Source: Rhodococcus opacus B4 (GTDB lineage Bacteria > Actinomycetota > Actinomycetes > Mycobacteriales > Mycobacteriaceae). From it: DNA of 64,000 bases. This document shows, in pieces, positions 35,316 through 44,289 of this stretch (the first letter of the stretch is position 1; every line of letters begins with the position of its first letter). The notes under the pieces are model-generated. The model was not told where the DNA came from. It worked only from the letters and a program-made list of their open reading frames with translations, and did no database searches. The DNA lies in assembly GCF_000010805.1 (NCBI RefSeq), contig NC_012522.1:1-64000 (forward strand), written 5' to 3'. The translations under genes and the position numbers were made by a program.

Positions 35316-36397
35316 TCAGTTCGCGTGCAGGTGCACCCGCGCCCAGGAATTGTTGGCGTAACCCTTCGGATTCCACAGTGCCGCAGCAGATTCGGGTTGC
35401 ATGGCACCGGTGGTGTCCCAGGCCCGGGCGGTGATCGTCACCGGACCGGCAACGGTGGCGCACAGCGACCACAGCCGCCACGACCACGGGCTCTGCTCCG
35501 GCTCGAGGTCCGCCTGACACCACGTGCGGCCACCATCGAGAGACACATCGACCCGGGCGACGCCGCGGTCGTCGCCGGCGAACGCATAACCCCGCACTGT
35601 CAGCGGCCCGGCCGGCACGGTGGCACCGTCGTCGGGTTCGAGGATGTCGCAGTTCAACGCGACCGAAGACAGCGAGATCCCGTCCCCGGGGCCGGCGGTG
35701 TCCGGGTCGGCGTCGGGCGGCAGGATCCGGTAGGCGGTGGCCTGGAAGTAGTTGTCCGACGGGTGCGGCTGCACGGTGATCCCGGTGACCCATTTGCCGC
35801 TGCGGGCACCGATATAGCCGGGCACCACCACCCGGACCGGACCGCCGTGCACCCGCGGTAACGGTGCGGAGTTCATCTCCCACGCCAGCAGCACCTCATC
35901 CGACCGCGCCTTCGCCGCCGGGATCGAGCTGCCGTACGGCTGCGGCGGGTCGGCCAGAGAGGAGACATCCGGGGCGGTGAACGCCACATGCAGGTCGTCA
36001 CCGGTATGGGCGCCCGCCGCATCCAGCACATCGCACAGCCGAACACCCCGCCACTCCGCGGTCGAGGTCGCACACGGACCCCACGGATCCTCGCCGGGGA
36101 TTTCCCGGACCTCGGCGAGACCGGCCCGCCGTTACCGGCGCACTGCAGTGTCGCCACGACACTGCGTGGGATGAATCGGCTGGTCAGCTCGTCGAAGGTC
36201 AGGGTCAGGTCCTGCCCGACCAGGCCCGTGACCACCAGCCGCCACTCCCGCCGTTCGATGTCCGGGACGGGCCCGTGATTGCGGCTGTAGAAGGTATCGA
36301 TCGCGGTGATCGCGCCCTCGGCAAGTGCCGACCGGGACGGTTCCGCATTGAAAGGCGCACGGTCATGGACAACGAAGCCGTCGCGCTTACCCCACAC
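35316..36397 (-). pseudogene. Sulfite oxidase-like molybdopterin enzyme with one-base deletion
   Basis: The N-terminal part (36397 to about 36132) reads GFVVHDRAPFNAEPSRSALA and VVATLQCAGN, the latter holding the Mo-ligating Cys of the SUOX fold. Continuing in the next frame from about 36125 gives GLAEVREIPGEDPWGPCATS and WRGVRLCDVLDAAG, then the dimerisation domain (GGPVRVVVPGYIGARSGKWV, SVALNCDIL, GVARVDVSLDGGRTWCQADL) to 35316. Restoring one C in the GGC-GGGCC tract near 36125 repairs it to about 360 residues. It would oxidise sulfite to sulfate. GTG start with GGAAGGGGG upstream. Confidence 0.75.
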
Positions 36398-36455
36398 CCG
36401 CCCGCCCCCTTCCTTGATGGCCTCGCCGCTGCCCCGTCGTGCAGCTGTACCCAGC

Positions 36456-36510
36456 TACCGGGTGGGATACACCGGAAGCGGTCGCAGGCGAGTTCATACC
36501 CGAGGGGGCG
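36456..36510. promoter_or_regulatory. Degenerate CstR-type sites before the sulfite oxidase gene
   Basis: TACCGGGTGGGATA (36456-36469) and TACCCGAGGGGGCG (36497-36510). The second shares TTCATACCCGAGGGGG with the site at 35227. They lie 60-113 bases before the sulfite oxidase start, suggesting it once belonged to the same regulon. Confidence 0.45.
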
Positions 36511-36521
36511 CGCCCAAAGCC

Positions 36522-37019
36522 CTACCCGTTGACTCCGGGGACGCGCCAGTCGACGTCCAACAAACCAGAGTCAGCCGATGCGCATCGAAAATGGGCGTCG
36601 CGGAGCAACAACCACACAAGTCGCGGGTGTCCGAGTTCGCTAGTCCGGTAAAGCACGTCGAACGGCAGGAAGGTGACCGGTACCTGCCGACGCAGGGTGG
36701 TGGTCGGGCGCAGGGTGTTCGCCCGCTTCTGCAGGCGTGCGAACGAAGGCCGACCTTGCGTGAGGGCGACGATTTCACCGTCGAAGACGATGCGCCCGTG
36801 ACCACCGAATGCCTCGGTCAGCGCCTCGGTCACCTCCGGGTAGGAGGAAGTGACAACGTTGAGGTTGCGGGTCCACAGCACCGGATGCGCGCCACCGACC
36901 CCAGCTAATAGGCGGAAGCCGTCGTACTTCATTTCGGCTGCCCACCCGTCCATTTCCACCGGTGGTTCACCCGGTGTGGCCAGCATCGGCGTGATCAGCC
37001 GATTCCCAGCTCCGCTCAT
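36522..37019 (-). pseudogene. ATP-dependent DNA ligase fragment (adenylation domain)
   Basis: A 165-residue remnant of an LigC/LigD-type ligase. TPMLATPGEPPVEMDGWAAE leads to the nucleotidyl-lysine motif EMKYDGFR. LWTRNLNVVTSSYPEVTEAL and GRIVFDGEIVAL are motifs Ia and III. The family-like sequence ends at LPFDVLY near 36650, and the last 40 residues are unrelated. Motifs IV-VI and the OB domain are missing, so it should not seal DNA. The break lies close to the sulfite oxidase promoter. Confidence 0.75.
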
Positions 37020-37052
37020 CGGACGCTCCCGGTCTGGAGGGACCGCGGTGGA

Positions 37053-37224
37053 TCAGGGCAGGCGTTCGTCCAGACGGGCCATCGCGGTGTCGGCGAGGTG
37101 CGCTGTCCACGACCCCAGCTCACGTGTGCCCACTCGCATCACGCTACCGGCAATCACAACTCCCACCAGGGCCCCGAGGAGAAAACTGGCCGGGCCGAGC
37201 GAGAAGCATTTCTGCGTTCGTCAC
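37053..37224 (-). pseudogene. Small membrane protein with probable frameshift
   Basis: GTG at 37224 gives VTNAEMLL. Dropping one base near 37192-37200 continues as LGPASFLLGALVGVVIAGSV, then a soluble tail ending LADTAMARLDERLP at 37053. The joined product is about 56 residues with one transmembrane helix. Either a decayed small gene or two chance frames; no family recognised. Confidence 0.3.
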
Positions 37225-37304
37225 TTCATCGCGTCGGCGACCAGACGGACGCCGGTCGTGGCGGAAGGGTAGCGCTCCTGAACCGCTGGTGACCCACCTC
37301 GTCA

Positions 37305-37844
37305 TCATGCGAGCTGCCGATAGATGCGGCCCCATTCCGCTTCGTACGACACAGGATCAAGGTTCGCCGTGTCGAGGGCATCGAGTTCGGTTGCAATCTC
37401 CTCCAGCCGGGCCATCTCCCCTCCTACACTTCCTGGCCGCGCGTAGATGCGGAGGCATCGCGTGTCCTTGTTGACGCCGGAAGTGGCCAGGGCGATGCCG
37501 GCCCAGAGCGCGATGAGCACGGCAATTGCCATCGCAGCTCCGAGAACCCCGAGGACAATGCCAGCGACGACGAGGACCGCCAGGTATCCGAGGAGTCCCA
37601 CCCAGGTCGTTCCGAGCTTGCGCAGATGCATCAAGGTTCGCTCGCGCGACGTCACGCCTGGCGGGTAGATCGAGAGCGTTGCCCGGATGGACCGCTGCTG
37701 CTGCGCGATCTGCAGCGGGGTGACATCCACGCGTCCCCACCGTGACGACGTCGGAATGCCTTCAGTGATGGCCTGGAGCACTGAGATCCGACGTGCAGGC
37801 CGCCGAGTCATTGGTGTGTCCTCATTGGTGCCCGTCATAGCCAT
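37305..37844 (-). CDS. Two-helix membrane protein, DUF6611-like
   Basis: A 179-residue protein from ATG 37844, which follows GAGGAGG. A basic N-terminus (MTRRPARRISVLQAITEGIP, then WGRVDVTPLQIAQQQRS) precedes two hydrophobic helices at about 95-140 (WVGLLGYLAVLVVAGIVLGV, MAIAVLIALWAGIALATSGV) and a C-terminal helical tail (MARLEEIATELDALDTANLD). The layout resembles actinobacterial DUF6611 proteins. It overlaps the end of the gene before it, so the two are probably cotranscribed. Confidence 0.65.
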   Translation of the reverse strand: MAMTGTNEDTPMTRRPARRISVLQAITEGIPTSSRWGRVDVTPLQIAQQQRSIRATLSIYPPGVTSRERTLMHLRKLGTTWVGLLGYLAVLVVAGIVLGVLGAAMAIAVLIALWAGIALATSGVNKDTRCLRIYARPGSVGGEMARLEEIATELDALDTANLDPVSYEAEWGRIYRQLA

Positions 37845-38112
37845 AGCCTCCTCCTCGCCTCTGACACCGGAATCCACGATCACGGCCCGCCGTGCTCACA
37901 AGCCTCTCCCCCCCTTTGGCAATTCGTTGTTCTTGAATCTGTGAATGCTGCGAAAAGTGTGGCGCCTCCTCGTTGGAGGCGTCCCCGCTCGGCACGTACT
38001 GGACTCTGCGTTCGGGCGCGGTGTGCCGCCACTTGCGGGAGAGAACGAGACGGGCGGCCCCTACGCCCGCGACCGCCAGGATCCCCAGTGCCAGCCAGCT
38101 TTCGATGCTCAT
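37822..38112 (-). CDS. Small single-helix membrane protein
   Basis: A 96-residue protein from ATG 38112, which follows AAGGGG. MSIESWLALGILAVAGVGAA is a membrane anchor, followed by a polar tail (APERRVQYVPSGDASNEEAP, SQIQEQRIAKGG) that becomes Arg/Gly-rich. No family recognised. It overlaps the following membrane gene by 23 bases. Confidence 0.5.
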   Translation of the reverse strand: MSIESWLALGILAVAGVGAARLVLSRKWRHTAPERRVQYVPSGDASNEEAPHFSQHSQIQEQRIAKGGERLVSTAGRDRGFRCQRRGGGYGYDGHQ

Positions 38113-38895
38113 GAAGTCCCCTTCTCGACGTGACACGAAATGGGGGACGTGTCATTTCCCCAGGTCAATTTCATGTTGACCGATGCTCCGCTCTCCCCTA
38201 CTCGGGTTCGGCGTGGGAGGGGCTGAGGTGCACGATCTGGGTATCGCCGGCGGGCGTCTTGGTGGTCGGGTCGATCCGGACCGTTCGGCGGCGGGCGAGA
38301 GCGTCGTGGCTGAGCCCGGGCGCGAACATCAGTTTCTTGCGTCGCGCGGTGTCGCTCTCGGCCGCTGGCGTGGTGGCGGCCAGTGGTAGCAGGTCCTCAG
38401 CGCGATGCAGTCGCGACGCCAGCGGCGGAGGGTTGTCCGCCGGGTTCATCCCCGTCCGTGAGAGGAGTGTGACGCGGGCGAAGAGGGCATCAGTGACCGC
38501 GGTGCGCCACGGTTCGTCGATGACACGGTTGGCGGGAATCGTAGCGGATCAGGCGCCCACGCCGGTCGCCGACGACGCTAGAGGACGGGACGGCGGATGT
38601 GATGCCAGTTACTTTCAAGCGATACCCTTCGGTATCGTTCGCCGTGTCGCTACCATCAATAGCACACCCTTTACCACCTCTTTAGAGGTGACAGAGTGTG
38701 GATCATCCGGGTTGCCCCGGTCCCACCGATGTCGAGCCCAGGCATCAAATGCACCGACACGCCCTGCGGACGTGGTGTCGTACCGATCACAGTCCCGGAC
38801 CCAGGTCTGTCACTGCCGCTACCCGACTGCCGCCTCCCGGGCATCAGAAGTGACACCGCGATGTGTCGAGGGGTCATGTCGCACAACACCTTCGG
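38113..38895. other. Mostly non-coding, with two hairpins
   Basis: A minus-strand frame at 38198-38449 (83 residues, KKLMFAPGLSHDALARRRTV) is possible but unsupported. AGCGATACC-CTTC-GGTATCGTT lies near 38618-38639 and ACCTC-TTTA-GAGGT at 38676-38689; both hairpins sit in a less GC-rich stretch 200-280 bases before whiB and could be promoter or attenuator elements. Confidence 0.35.
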
Positions 38896-39471
38896 ATGAA
38901 GAAGCTACAACCGTGGTTGTTTCCCGGGAGGCCACGCCAACCCACACCGATCCGCCTGGCACACCGCGGCAACAAGCCCAGGCCCGCCAGCCACGCACGC
39001 TCCGCCCTTACCGACGGATCGGCCCACCGCACCACTCCGAAAGCGACCCACCCCGCTGTGCCTGATCATTTCCACCACTCCCCCGACCGGGACTGGCCAC
39101 ACCGCGCGTCCTGCCGCGGCACCGACACCAACCTGTTCTTCTCCCCCGACGGTGAACGCGGCAACGTCCGCGCCCGGCGTGAGCGCGCCGCCAAACAGAT
39201 CTGCCAGGACTGCCCCGTACTCGCACAGTGCCGCGCCCACGCCCTCACCACCACCGAGACCTACGGCATCTGGGGTGGCATGTCCGAAACCGAGCGCACC
39301 CGCCACACCCGACGCACCCGCGTCCCGGCCCGCCACCGCGACGCCACACCCGCTCCGGCACCACAACCACCACCGCTCTACCTGCTCGCGCACGTGACGA
39401 ACGCGTGCGCGGCGAAACCGGTACCGCCCGTCACGGCTCCGCCCTCAGAACCTGCGAACGTGTCTCCGTAA
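38896..39471 (+). CDS. WhiB-family iron-sulfur regulator
   Basis: A WhiB-like protein of up to 191 residues. The four [4Fe-4S] cysteines are in RASCRGTDTN and ICQDCPVLAQC (C-x2-C-x5-C). YGIWGGMSETERTRHTRR is the G-[VI]-W-G-G turn and basic DNA-binding end. The N-terminal 60 residues before the first Cys look non-conserved, so the true start may be the GTG at 39058. A second, broken copy lies at 44768-45200. WhiB proteins control stress and redox genes with the principal sigma factor. Confidence 0.75.
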   Translation: MKKLQPWLFPGRPRQPTPIRLAHRGNKPRPASHARSALTDGSAHRTTPKATHPAVPDHFHHSPDRDWPHRASCRGTDTNLFFSPDGERGNVRARRERAAKQICQDCPVLAQCRAHALTTTETYGIWGGMSETERTRHTRRTRVPARHRDATPAPAPQPPPLYLLAHVTNACAAKPVPPVTAPPSEPANVSP

Positions 39472-39537
39472 ACCGGCAGACGGCGCTCCTGAAGTTCCTA
39501 TCCTCGACAACGGACTTTCTCCCGCAAAGGAGTGACC

Positions 39538-40362
39538 ATGAGCGGAACGATCGAATCATCCCCTCACGACGGTGCCCGTGTGCTCGTCGTGATCCTCTCC
39601 GCGGTGGCGGCGGTCGTGGGTTCGATCATCGGCTCGGGGGCGCTGGTGGGAACCCCGATCTCCCAGGTCGCCGACGGCGCCCTCGCCGCCGACGCCACCG
39701 CAGTGGCCCCCGGCGGGCCCGCGTTCTCCATCTGGACCCTGATCTACCTCGGGTTCCTCGCGCTCGCGATCTGGCAGGCACTGCCCGCGCACCGCACCGA
39801 TCCTCGGCAACGCCGCGCCGGGTGGTGGCTCGCCGCGGCGATGATCCTCAACGCCGCATGGATAGCCTGCGTGCAGTTCGAACAACTGTGGCTCAGCGTT
39901 TTGACCATTCTCGCGTTACTCGCGGTGCTGGTCGTCGTGTTTCACATCCTGACCAACACGAAGCCGTCCAGTCGTGCCGAGGCGATCGTCGTCGACGCCA
40001 CCGCGTTCGTATACCTCGGCTGGGTCTGCGTCGCGGTGGTCGCCAACATCGCCGCCGCCCTGGCCGCCGCCGAGATCGATCCGTTCGCTCTCGGCGCCGA
40101 TACCTGGGCCGTGCTCGTCCTTACCGCAGTCGCCCTGGTCGCCGTCGTCCTCGCCGTCGCCGGTCACGGACGCTTCACCGTCACAGCAGCCATCGTCTGG
40201 GGCCTCGTATGGATCGCCGTCGCGCGGACCACCGGCGACGGATTCACCTCACAGCCCGCCGCCATCGCCGCGCTGACGGCCGCCGCGCTGGCCATCGCCG
40301 CCACCGCGATCGCCCGACTACCCCGCGCACGTTCCGGCGAGGCCAGCGTCACGAAACCGTGA
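39538..40362 (+). CDS. TspO/MBR-family membrane protein
   Basis: A 274-residue integral membrane protein from ATG 39538, with AAAGGAG upstream. IGSGALVGTPISQVADGALA, then PGGPAFSIWTLIYLGFLALA is the TspO-like Trp-containing first repeat, and AGWWLAAAMILNAAWIAC follows. About eight helices, longer than classic five-helix TspO (about 160 residues); the C-terminal three helices are extra. TspO proteins bind porphyrins or lipids and respond to oxidative stress. It follows whiB and may be its target. Confidence 0.75.
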   Translation: MSGTIESSPHDGARVLVVILSAVAAVVGSIIGSGALVGTPISQVADGALAADATAVAPGGPAFSIWTLIYLGFLALAIWQALPAHRTDPRQRRAGWWLAAAMILNAAWIACVQFEQLWLSVLTILALLAVLVVVFHILTNTKPSSRAEAIVVDATAFVYLGWVCVAVVANIAAALAAAEIDPFALGADTWAVLVLTAVALVAVVLAVAGHGRFTVTAAIVWGLVWIAVARTTGDGFTSQPAAIAALTAAALAIAATAIARLPRARSGEASVTKP

Positions 40363-40891
40363 TCGCGTGCAGCGCAGTCACGCTGGTCGAACGGTGGACA
40401 CCCCCGGACACCCCCATCAACGCCCCAGGCACTGTCGCAGAGCGGGATAGGCCCGGAACCGTGTCATCTACTCGACACGGTGCTCGAACTCGCTCGGGCG
40501 ATAGCAACGCCATCGCCCGGGCCGCGCTCCCCTCCCAGCGCCGGTCGATCTCGACACCGCCGCCATCTTGCCGACCTTGGCCGTCGCGGCACCGCGGACG
40601 GCGACATCTCCGATTGCACCATCGCCCGCCGCGACACCATCGAGGACCGCGGCCATCTGGTATTGCCCACCTTCGGCCACACCACCGCACTCCACAGCCG
40701 ACCCGGCGGCGGCGATACTGCAACGACGCCTCAACGGCGACATCCGTCATCACCGAAACCGAGCATCATGGTCGAATGGGCTTTCAACAAGGCTGACACA
40801 GTGGCGCGCGGTGGCCACCTGCTACGACAAACTCGCCCTCACTTACCCAGCCGGATTCCTCCTTGCGAGCATCGCCGAGTGGCTCAAGCCA
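40363..40891. other. Non-coding or degenerate stretch
   Basis: Open frames exist in several phases, with low-complexity Ala/Gly/Val or Pro/Ser/Thr periodicity (for example LAVAAPRTATSPIAPSPAAT), the kind of reading that arises from periodic GC-rich DNA. No gene is claimed. Confidence 0.4.
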
Positions 40892-41032
40892 TTAGGAAAC
40901 ATGGCCCAACTGGACTACCGAGGGTGCCCAATGGTTCGGCCTGCCGGGCCGTCTCAGAAGTGCTTGCAGGGCCGCGGTGCCGCCGATTCCTCCGGCGAGC
41001 AACCCCAGCAGCAGTGCCACGTTGGTGTACAT
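40892..41032 (-). CDS. Tiny membrane peptide, cassette copy A (46 aa)
   Basis: ATG at 41032 follows GGGAGG. The product starts MYTNVALLLGLLAGGIGGTA and continues ALQALLRRPGRPNHW. It is one hydrophobic helix with a GGxGG hinge and a basic tail. A close paralogue (NVALLLLVLAGGIGGTAAVQ) lies at 47046, in the same position relative to the two other cassette genes. Conservation of sequence and context in both copies argues that it is expressed. Confidence 0.6.
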   Translation of the reverse strand: MYTNVALLLGLLAGGIGGTAALQALLRRPGRPNHWAPSVVQLGHVS

Positions 41033-41125
41033 GTCAAACCTCCCTTCGGGTGTGGTGACGGTCGGAAATGCTTCGACGGGCTTGACTGACCCCGTGGCGT
41101 AGTCGAATGATGGGCGGAGCCCTCA

Positions 41126-41503
41126 CTACTTCGCTGTGCCCGCTGTCGTCACGGATGCCTCTGCGAAAGTCCCCGGGCGCCGGCGCGGCTTAGCGTCGCG
41201 AGCGTTAGCCTTGGACCGCAGGGGGTTGCCTGTCTTGGCCACACGACGTCCGACAAGAGTCAGCATCGGTCGAGGAATTCCGACATCCTTCACCGGCATG
41301 CCTGTCACATAGCCTTCCTTGAAGAGATAGTTCGAGGCGTCGTACACCTCGTCGTCGCTGAGCGGCGACGCTGCCCATCCGACTTCTTCCCCGATGGCAT
41401 CCGCGTCCAGGATCGGGCTGCGATAACCCTCCGTTGTCTTGGCAAGAAGCCAACGCAGGACAGCGTCACGAACCGCCCACTGACGATCGGTAGCTGCACT
41501 CAC
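41126..41503 (-). CDS. Winged-helix-like protein, cassette copy A
   Basis: A 125-residue protein. MSAATDRQWAVRDAVLRWLL begins a helical region, and DADAIGEEVGWAASPLSDDE, then ASNYLFKEGYVTGMPVKDVG reads like a winged-helix domain with GIPRPMLTLVGRRVA as the wing end. The tail is basic and disordered (NPLRSKANARDAKPRRRPG). It is about 70 percent identical to the protein at 47795-48211 by eye. It lies divergent from the Lys/Arg-rich peptide gene and upstream of the tiny membrane peptide. Probably DNA-binding; no named family recognised. Confidence 0.65.
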   Translation of the reverse strand: MSAATDRQWAVRDAVLRWLLAKTTEGYRSPILDADAIGEEVGWAASPLSDDEVYDASNYLFKEGYVTGMPVKDVGIPRPMLTLVGRRVAKTGNPLRSKANARDAKPRRRPGTFAEASVTTAGTAK

Positions 41504-41863
41504 ATTTCAGTCCTCCAGTAGATGCCGTCGATACCGTTGATTCCTGATTGCACCATAGCCGTCGGCAAAGAATAGGCAAGCATCGAACTATTCTGCGCGT
41601 CTTAGGATTTCAGAACACACCCGGTTGATACTGCAAGACGATGCTACGGGCATCATTGAGGCGCAGGGCATCTCGCGCGGGAACAGACCGGTGACGACGT
41701 TCTGGCCGATCCCGCCGTCACCGTCGACGCACTCCGAACCGGCCCTTTGCACGTGACACGGTAGACGTGCCGCTCCCTCAAAAATGCCGCTGAACTGGAC
41801 TTATTTCTTTTCTTGGGTATGGTCGAGGTCAGTTCGCGGTTGCCGATTCGGAAAGGACCGACA
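41504..41863. other. Divergent intergenic region of cassette A
   Basis: 360 bases between divergent starts, homologous in blocks to 48212-48519 of copy B (TTTCAGTCCTCCA and GCACCATAGCC near the left; GCTGAACTGGACTT to GGACCGACA at 41790-41863 nearly identical). Likely holds both promoters. Confidence 0.55.
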
Positions 41864-41986
41864 ATGGCTGACAAGTCCGCCGTCAAGAGTTCAAAACAGT
41901 CCGCACGTGCCCTCAAGGAGCGCCGGGCGGAGAAGAGAGCGAAGGCCCTCGAATCGACTCAGTTCATTCGAAAGCGTAAGAGCTGA
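41864..41986 (+). CDS. 40-residue Lys/Arg-rich peptide, cassette copy A
   Basis: ATG at 41864 follows GGAAAGGACC. The product starts MADKSAVKSSKQSARALKER and ends IRKRKS, highly basic and probably one long helix. Copy B at 48520 differs at only four residues (R/E near 26, F/L and I/T at 34-35 and neighbours). The upstream 70 bases are nearly identical too. It could be a nucleic-acid-binding or ribosome-associated peptide. Confidence 0.6.
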   Translation: MADKSAVKSSKQSARALKERRAEKRAKALESTQFIRKRKS

Positions 41987-42218
41987 CGTCATCCTGGAGC
42001 ATCGCCACCTCCCCCGCCATCCTCTTCACTGCCTGAGGGTGCGAATGTCGCACCCGAAGCTCGGCCAAGAAAGCCGACTCGCCCCATCACGGACTAGCAA
42101 TTTCGGGTTCCAGCTACTTGGGGTGAGGACCTCGCCGGGCTTCCTTCTTTCCGCTCATATACAGAATCGGAAAAGGACACGGAGCGCTGAAGAATTGTCT
42201 GGAAGTACGGCGAAAGTC

Positions 42219-42264
42219 ATTGGTCCGCATCCGCGTGAGACCTATCGGGGGGTCAACTTCCGGC
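42219..42264. repeat. Conserved cassette boundary block, copy A
   Basis: ATTGGTCCGCATCCGCGTG, then ATCGGGGGGTCAACTTCCGG; the same block occurs at 48881-48929 in copy B. The sequence between the Lys/Arg-rich peptide and this block is not conserved, so the block is under constraint or marks a recombination edge. It precedes the CBS-BON gene here and the orphan membrane gene in copy B. Confidence 0.6.
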
Positions 42265-42309
42265 GCACTTTAGTGCCGGGTGTGGGATCGACGGAAACGA
42301 GTGGTGACG

Positions 42310-42867
42310 ATGCGAGTGTTGAACGTGATGCAGCGACCGGTTCGAGTGGTGCGCCAATCCGACAGTATGCGCACGGCCGCAGTGCTACTGGCCGAGTACG
42401 GGTTCGCGGCGGTGCCGGTGGTCGACGACCACGACCGGCTGGTTGGGATGTTGAACAGCGGAGACGTGTTGCGGGCCGGTACCGCGTCCTCGGAGACGGT
42501 GGGCGAGGTGATGACTGCACCCGCCGTTGCTGCGCCGATGTATCAATATGTGGCCGATGTGAGCAAGATGCTACTTCACCAGGGACTACGCAGTCTGCCG
42601 GTCGTGGATATCGACGGTCGGGTAGTGGGCATCCTCAGCCGCAGTGACGTGGTGCGGCTGATGCTCAAACCGGACGAGACGATCGCCGTGGGCGCGCAAC
42701 GCCGCCTCGACGACTACACCGGGGACGGACGCTGGCACGTGACGGTCGAGGAGGGCTGCGTCACCCTCGCAGGCCCGTTCGCAGACGAATCCGAACGCCG
42801 CATCGCGATCGCGTTGAGCAAGACCGTACCGGGCACCCGCATGGTGTCCATTGCCGCTGGAGAATAG
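42310..42867 (+). CDS. CBS-pair and BON-domain protein
   Basis: A 185-residue protein. CBS1 spans about 1-60 ([40 protein letters not shown]). CBS2 spans about 65-122 ([40 protein letters not shown]). A BON domain spans about 140-185 ([20 protein letters not shown]). CBS pairs bind adenosine nucleotides, and BON domains bind membranes or phospholipids. Such proteins are common in actinobacterial dormancy and stress regions. Preceded by GGAAACGAG. Confidence 0.85.
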   Translation: MRVLNVMQRPVRVVRQSDSMRTAAVLLAEYGFAAVPVVDDHDRLVGMLNSGDVLRAGTASSETVGEVMTAPAVAAPMYQYVADVSKMLLHQGLRSLPVVDIDGRVVGILSRSDVVRLMLKPDETIAVGAQRRLDDYTGDGRWHVTVEEGCVTLAGPFADESERRIAIALSKTVPGTRMVSIAAGE

Positions 42868-43112
42868 GCGGTGGTCGATGAGGCATAACCTCATTGACCA
42901 CAGCGCGCCGCGGTGATCACTGCACCGCGGCAACTCAGTGCGCGATGAGGGTGCTTCGGCATCGCCCCGACGCTGAGTGATCCGCCCGCGGCCACGGCCG
43001 ACCTGGCTGTGGCCGAAAGCACTTTGGTCGCGGCTCCTGCCGTGACGCTGCGCCGCACGCACGGCCCACCCCGCGCCGAGCGGCCCGGAGGCCGAGAAAG
43101 AGAGAACAAGGA

Positions 43113-43325
43113 ATGTATCGATCACGCACGCCCGCCGCCGCAATCCACAGATCCTTCGCCCACGGCGGATCGATGAGCACCCGCCAGATCAAGGCCCACC
43201 TCGAGGTGATGTTCGCCCCCGAGACCGATCACGGCACCCCGCCCGAAAACGCCGGTTCAGTTTTCGCACACCAGCTCAGCGAGGCTGAGGAGAACACGGC
43301 TCTGCCTCTCGCAGACATTGCCTGA
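43113..43325 (+). CDS. Hypothetical 70-residue protein
   Basis: ATG at 43113 directly follows an AAGGA; an internal ATG at 43173 gives MSTRQIKAHLEVMFAPETDH and an acidic C-terminus (HQLSEAEENTALPLADIA). No family recognised. It lies between the CBS-BON gene and dps on the same strand. Confidence 0.35.
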   Translation: MYRSRTPAAAIHRSFAHGGSMSTRQIKAHLEVMFAPETDHGTPPENAGSVFAHQLSEAEENTALPLADIA

Positions 43326-43479
43326 GATCGCAGAGCGCCCGGACATCCCGCAGCACGCGTGGGTACCGATCACACCGACACGGTCACCCACCATGCCGAC
43401 AGCACGATCGGGACGACCTCGGTCGGTCTCGACCATCGCAAGGACCCCGACACCGACCCAAGAAACGACAGGAGCAACC

Positions 43480-44001
43480 ATGACCCCCACCCCCATCACC
43501 ACCACCCTCGACACCGAGCAGCAACGGATCGCCGGCAAGGCACTGCAGGGCACCGTCGTCGACCTGATCGACCTGAGCCTGATCGCCAAACAGGCCCACT
43601 GGAACGTCATCGGACCCCACTTCCTGGCGATACACCCCGCCCTCGACGAGCTGGCCACCGTCGCACGCAAATTCACCGATGAGGCGGCCGAACGGGCCAC
43701 CGCAATCGGCGTCAGCCCCGACGGCCGCGCGGCCACCGTCGCCGCGGACGCGGGTACCACGGGATTCGCCGAAGGGTGGACATCCGACGGCGAGGTGGTC
43801 GAGACGATCGCCGCGAACCTGGCCGCCGTCATCGCACGGTTGCGGGCTTCCATCGAGTCCACCGAGAAGGCGGACCCGGTCACCCAGGACCTGCTGATCG
43901 GCATCACCGCCCGACTCGAGCAACTGCACTGGAGGTGGCAGGCCCAGAGCACACAACCATCTGCCCAGCGCCCTCGGCTCGGACAGGTGCTCGTCGGATA
44001 G
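43480..44001 (+). CDS. dps: Dps-family DNA-protecting ferritin-like protein
   Basis: A 173-residue protein. KQAHWNVIGPHFLAIHPALD contains the inter-subunit ferroxidase His, His and Asp; the expected downstream Asp/Glu is present in the DELATVARKFTDEAAERATA segment. ERATAIGVSPDGRAATVAAD and the last helix QLHWRWQAQ are typical. Dps oxidises and stores iron and protects DNA in oxidative stress. ACAGGAG precedes the ATG. Neighbouring stress genes (CBS-BON, WhiB, ANTAR) suggest a stress-response island. Confidence 0.9.
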   Translation: MTPTPITTTLDTEQQRIAGKALQGTVVDLIDLSLIAKQAHWNVIGPHFLAIHPALDELATVARKFTDEAAERATAIGVSPDGRAATVAADAGTTGFAEGWTSDGEVVETIAANLAAVIARLRASIESTEKADPVTQDLLIGITARLEQLHWRWQAQSTQPSAQRPRLGQVLVG

Positions 44002-44227
44002 CTCCGTCCACCGCGCGAACGAGGAGGCGGCCGCGACCAACGATCGGCACCGGTCGCCTCAGGCTCAGTGCCGTAACGAACGCGTTTGGATGCCCAGCAG
44101 CTCCAGCACGCGAAGCCCGAATGCGACGCCGGTCCATGCCGCCCCATGATCGGATGCGGACGATTCCAGCGGCTGCGCCAGAGGGTGTTTGAGAACCCGA
44201 TATGGCACGCCTGTGCCTCCGAGAATC

Positions 44228-44276
44228 GGCTCCTGATTGGGTCGGTGATCACCAGATCACCGACCCAACGGGAGCC
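44228..44276. repeat. Long perfect inverted repeat with 4-base loop
   Basis: TTGGGTCGGTGATC (44237-44250), ACCA, GATCACCGACCCAA (44255-44268). The outer GGCTCC/GGAGCC extends it to 44228-44276. The stem is very stable and lies 230 bases after dps and just before an IS remnant. Could be a terminator or the end of a mobile element. Confidence 0.7.
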
Positions 44277-44289
44277 CAATGTCATCATC

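Noticed and set aside
40464-40850. Ala/Gly/Val-rich and Pro/Ser/Thr-rich frames on both strands
   Set aside because: Periodic GC-rich sequence produces such frames on both strands; there is no ribosome binding site or family match.
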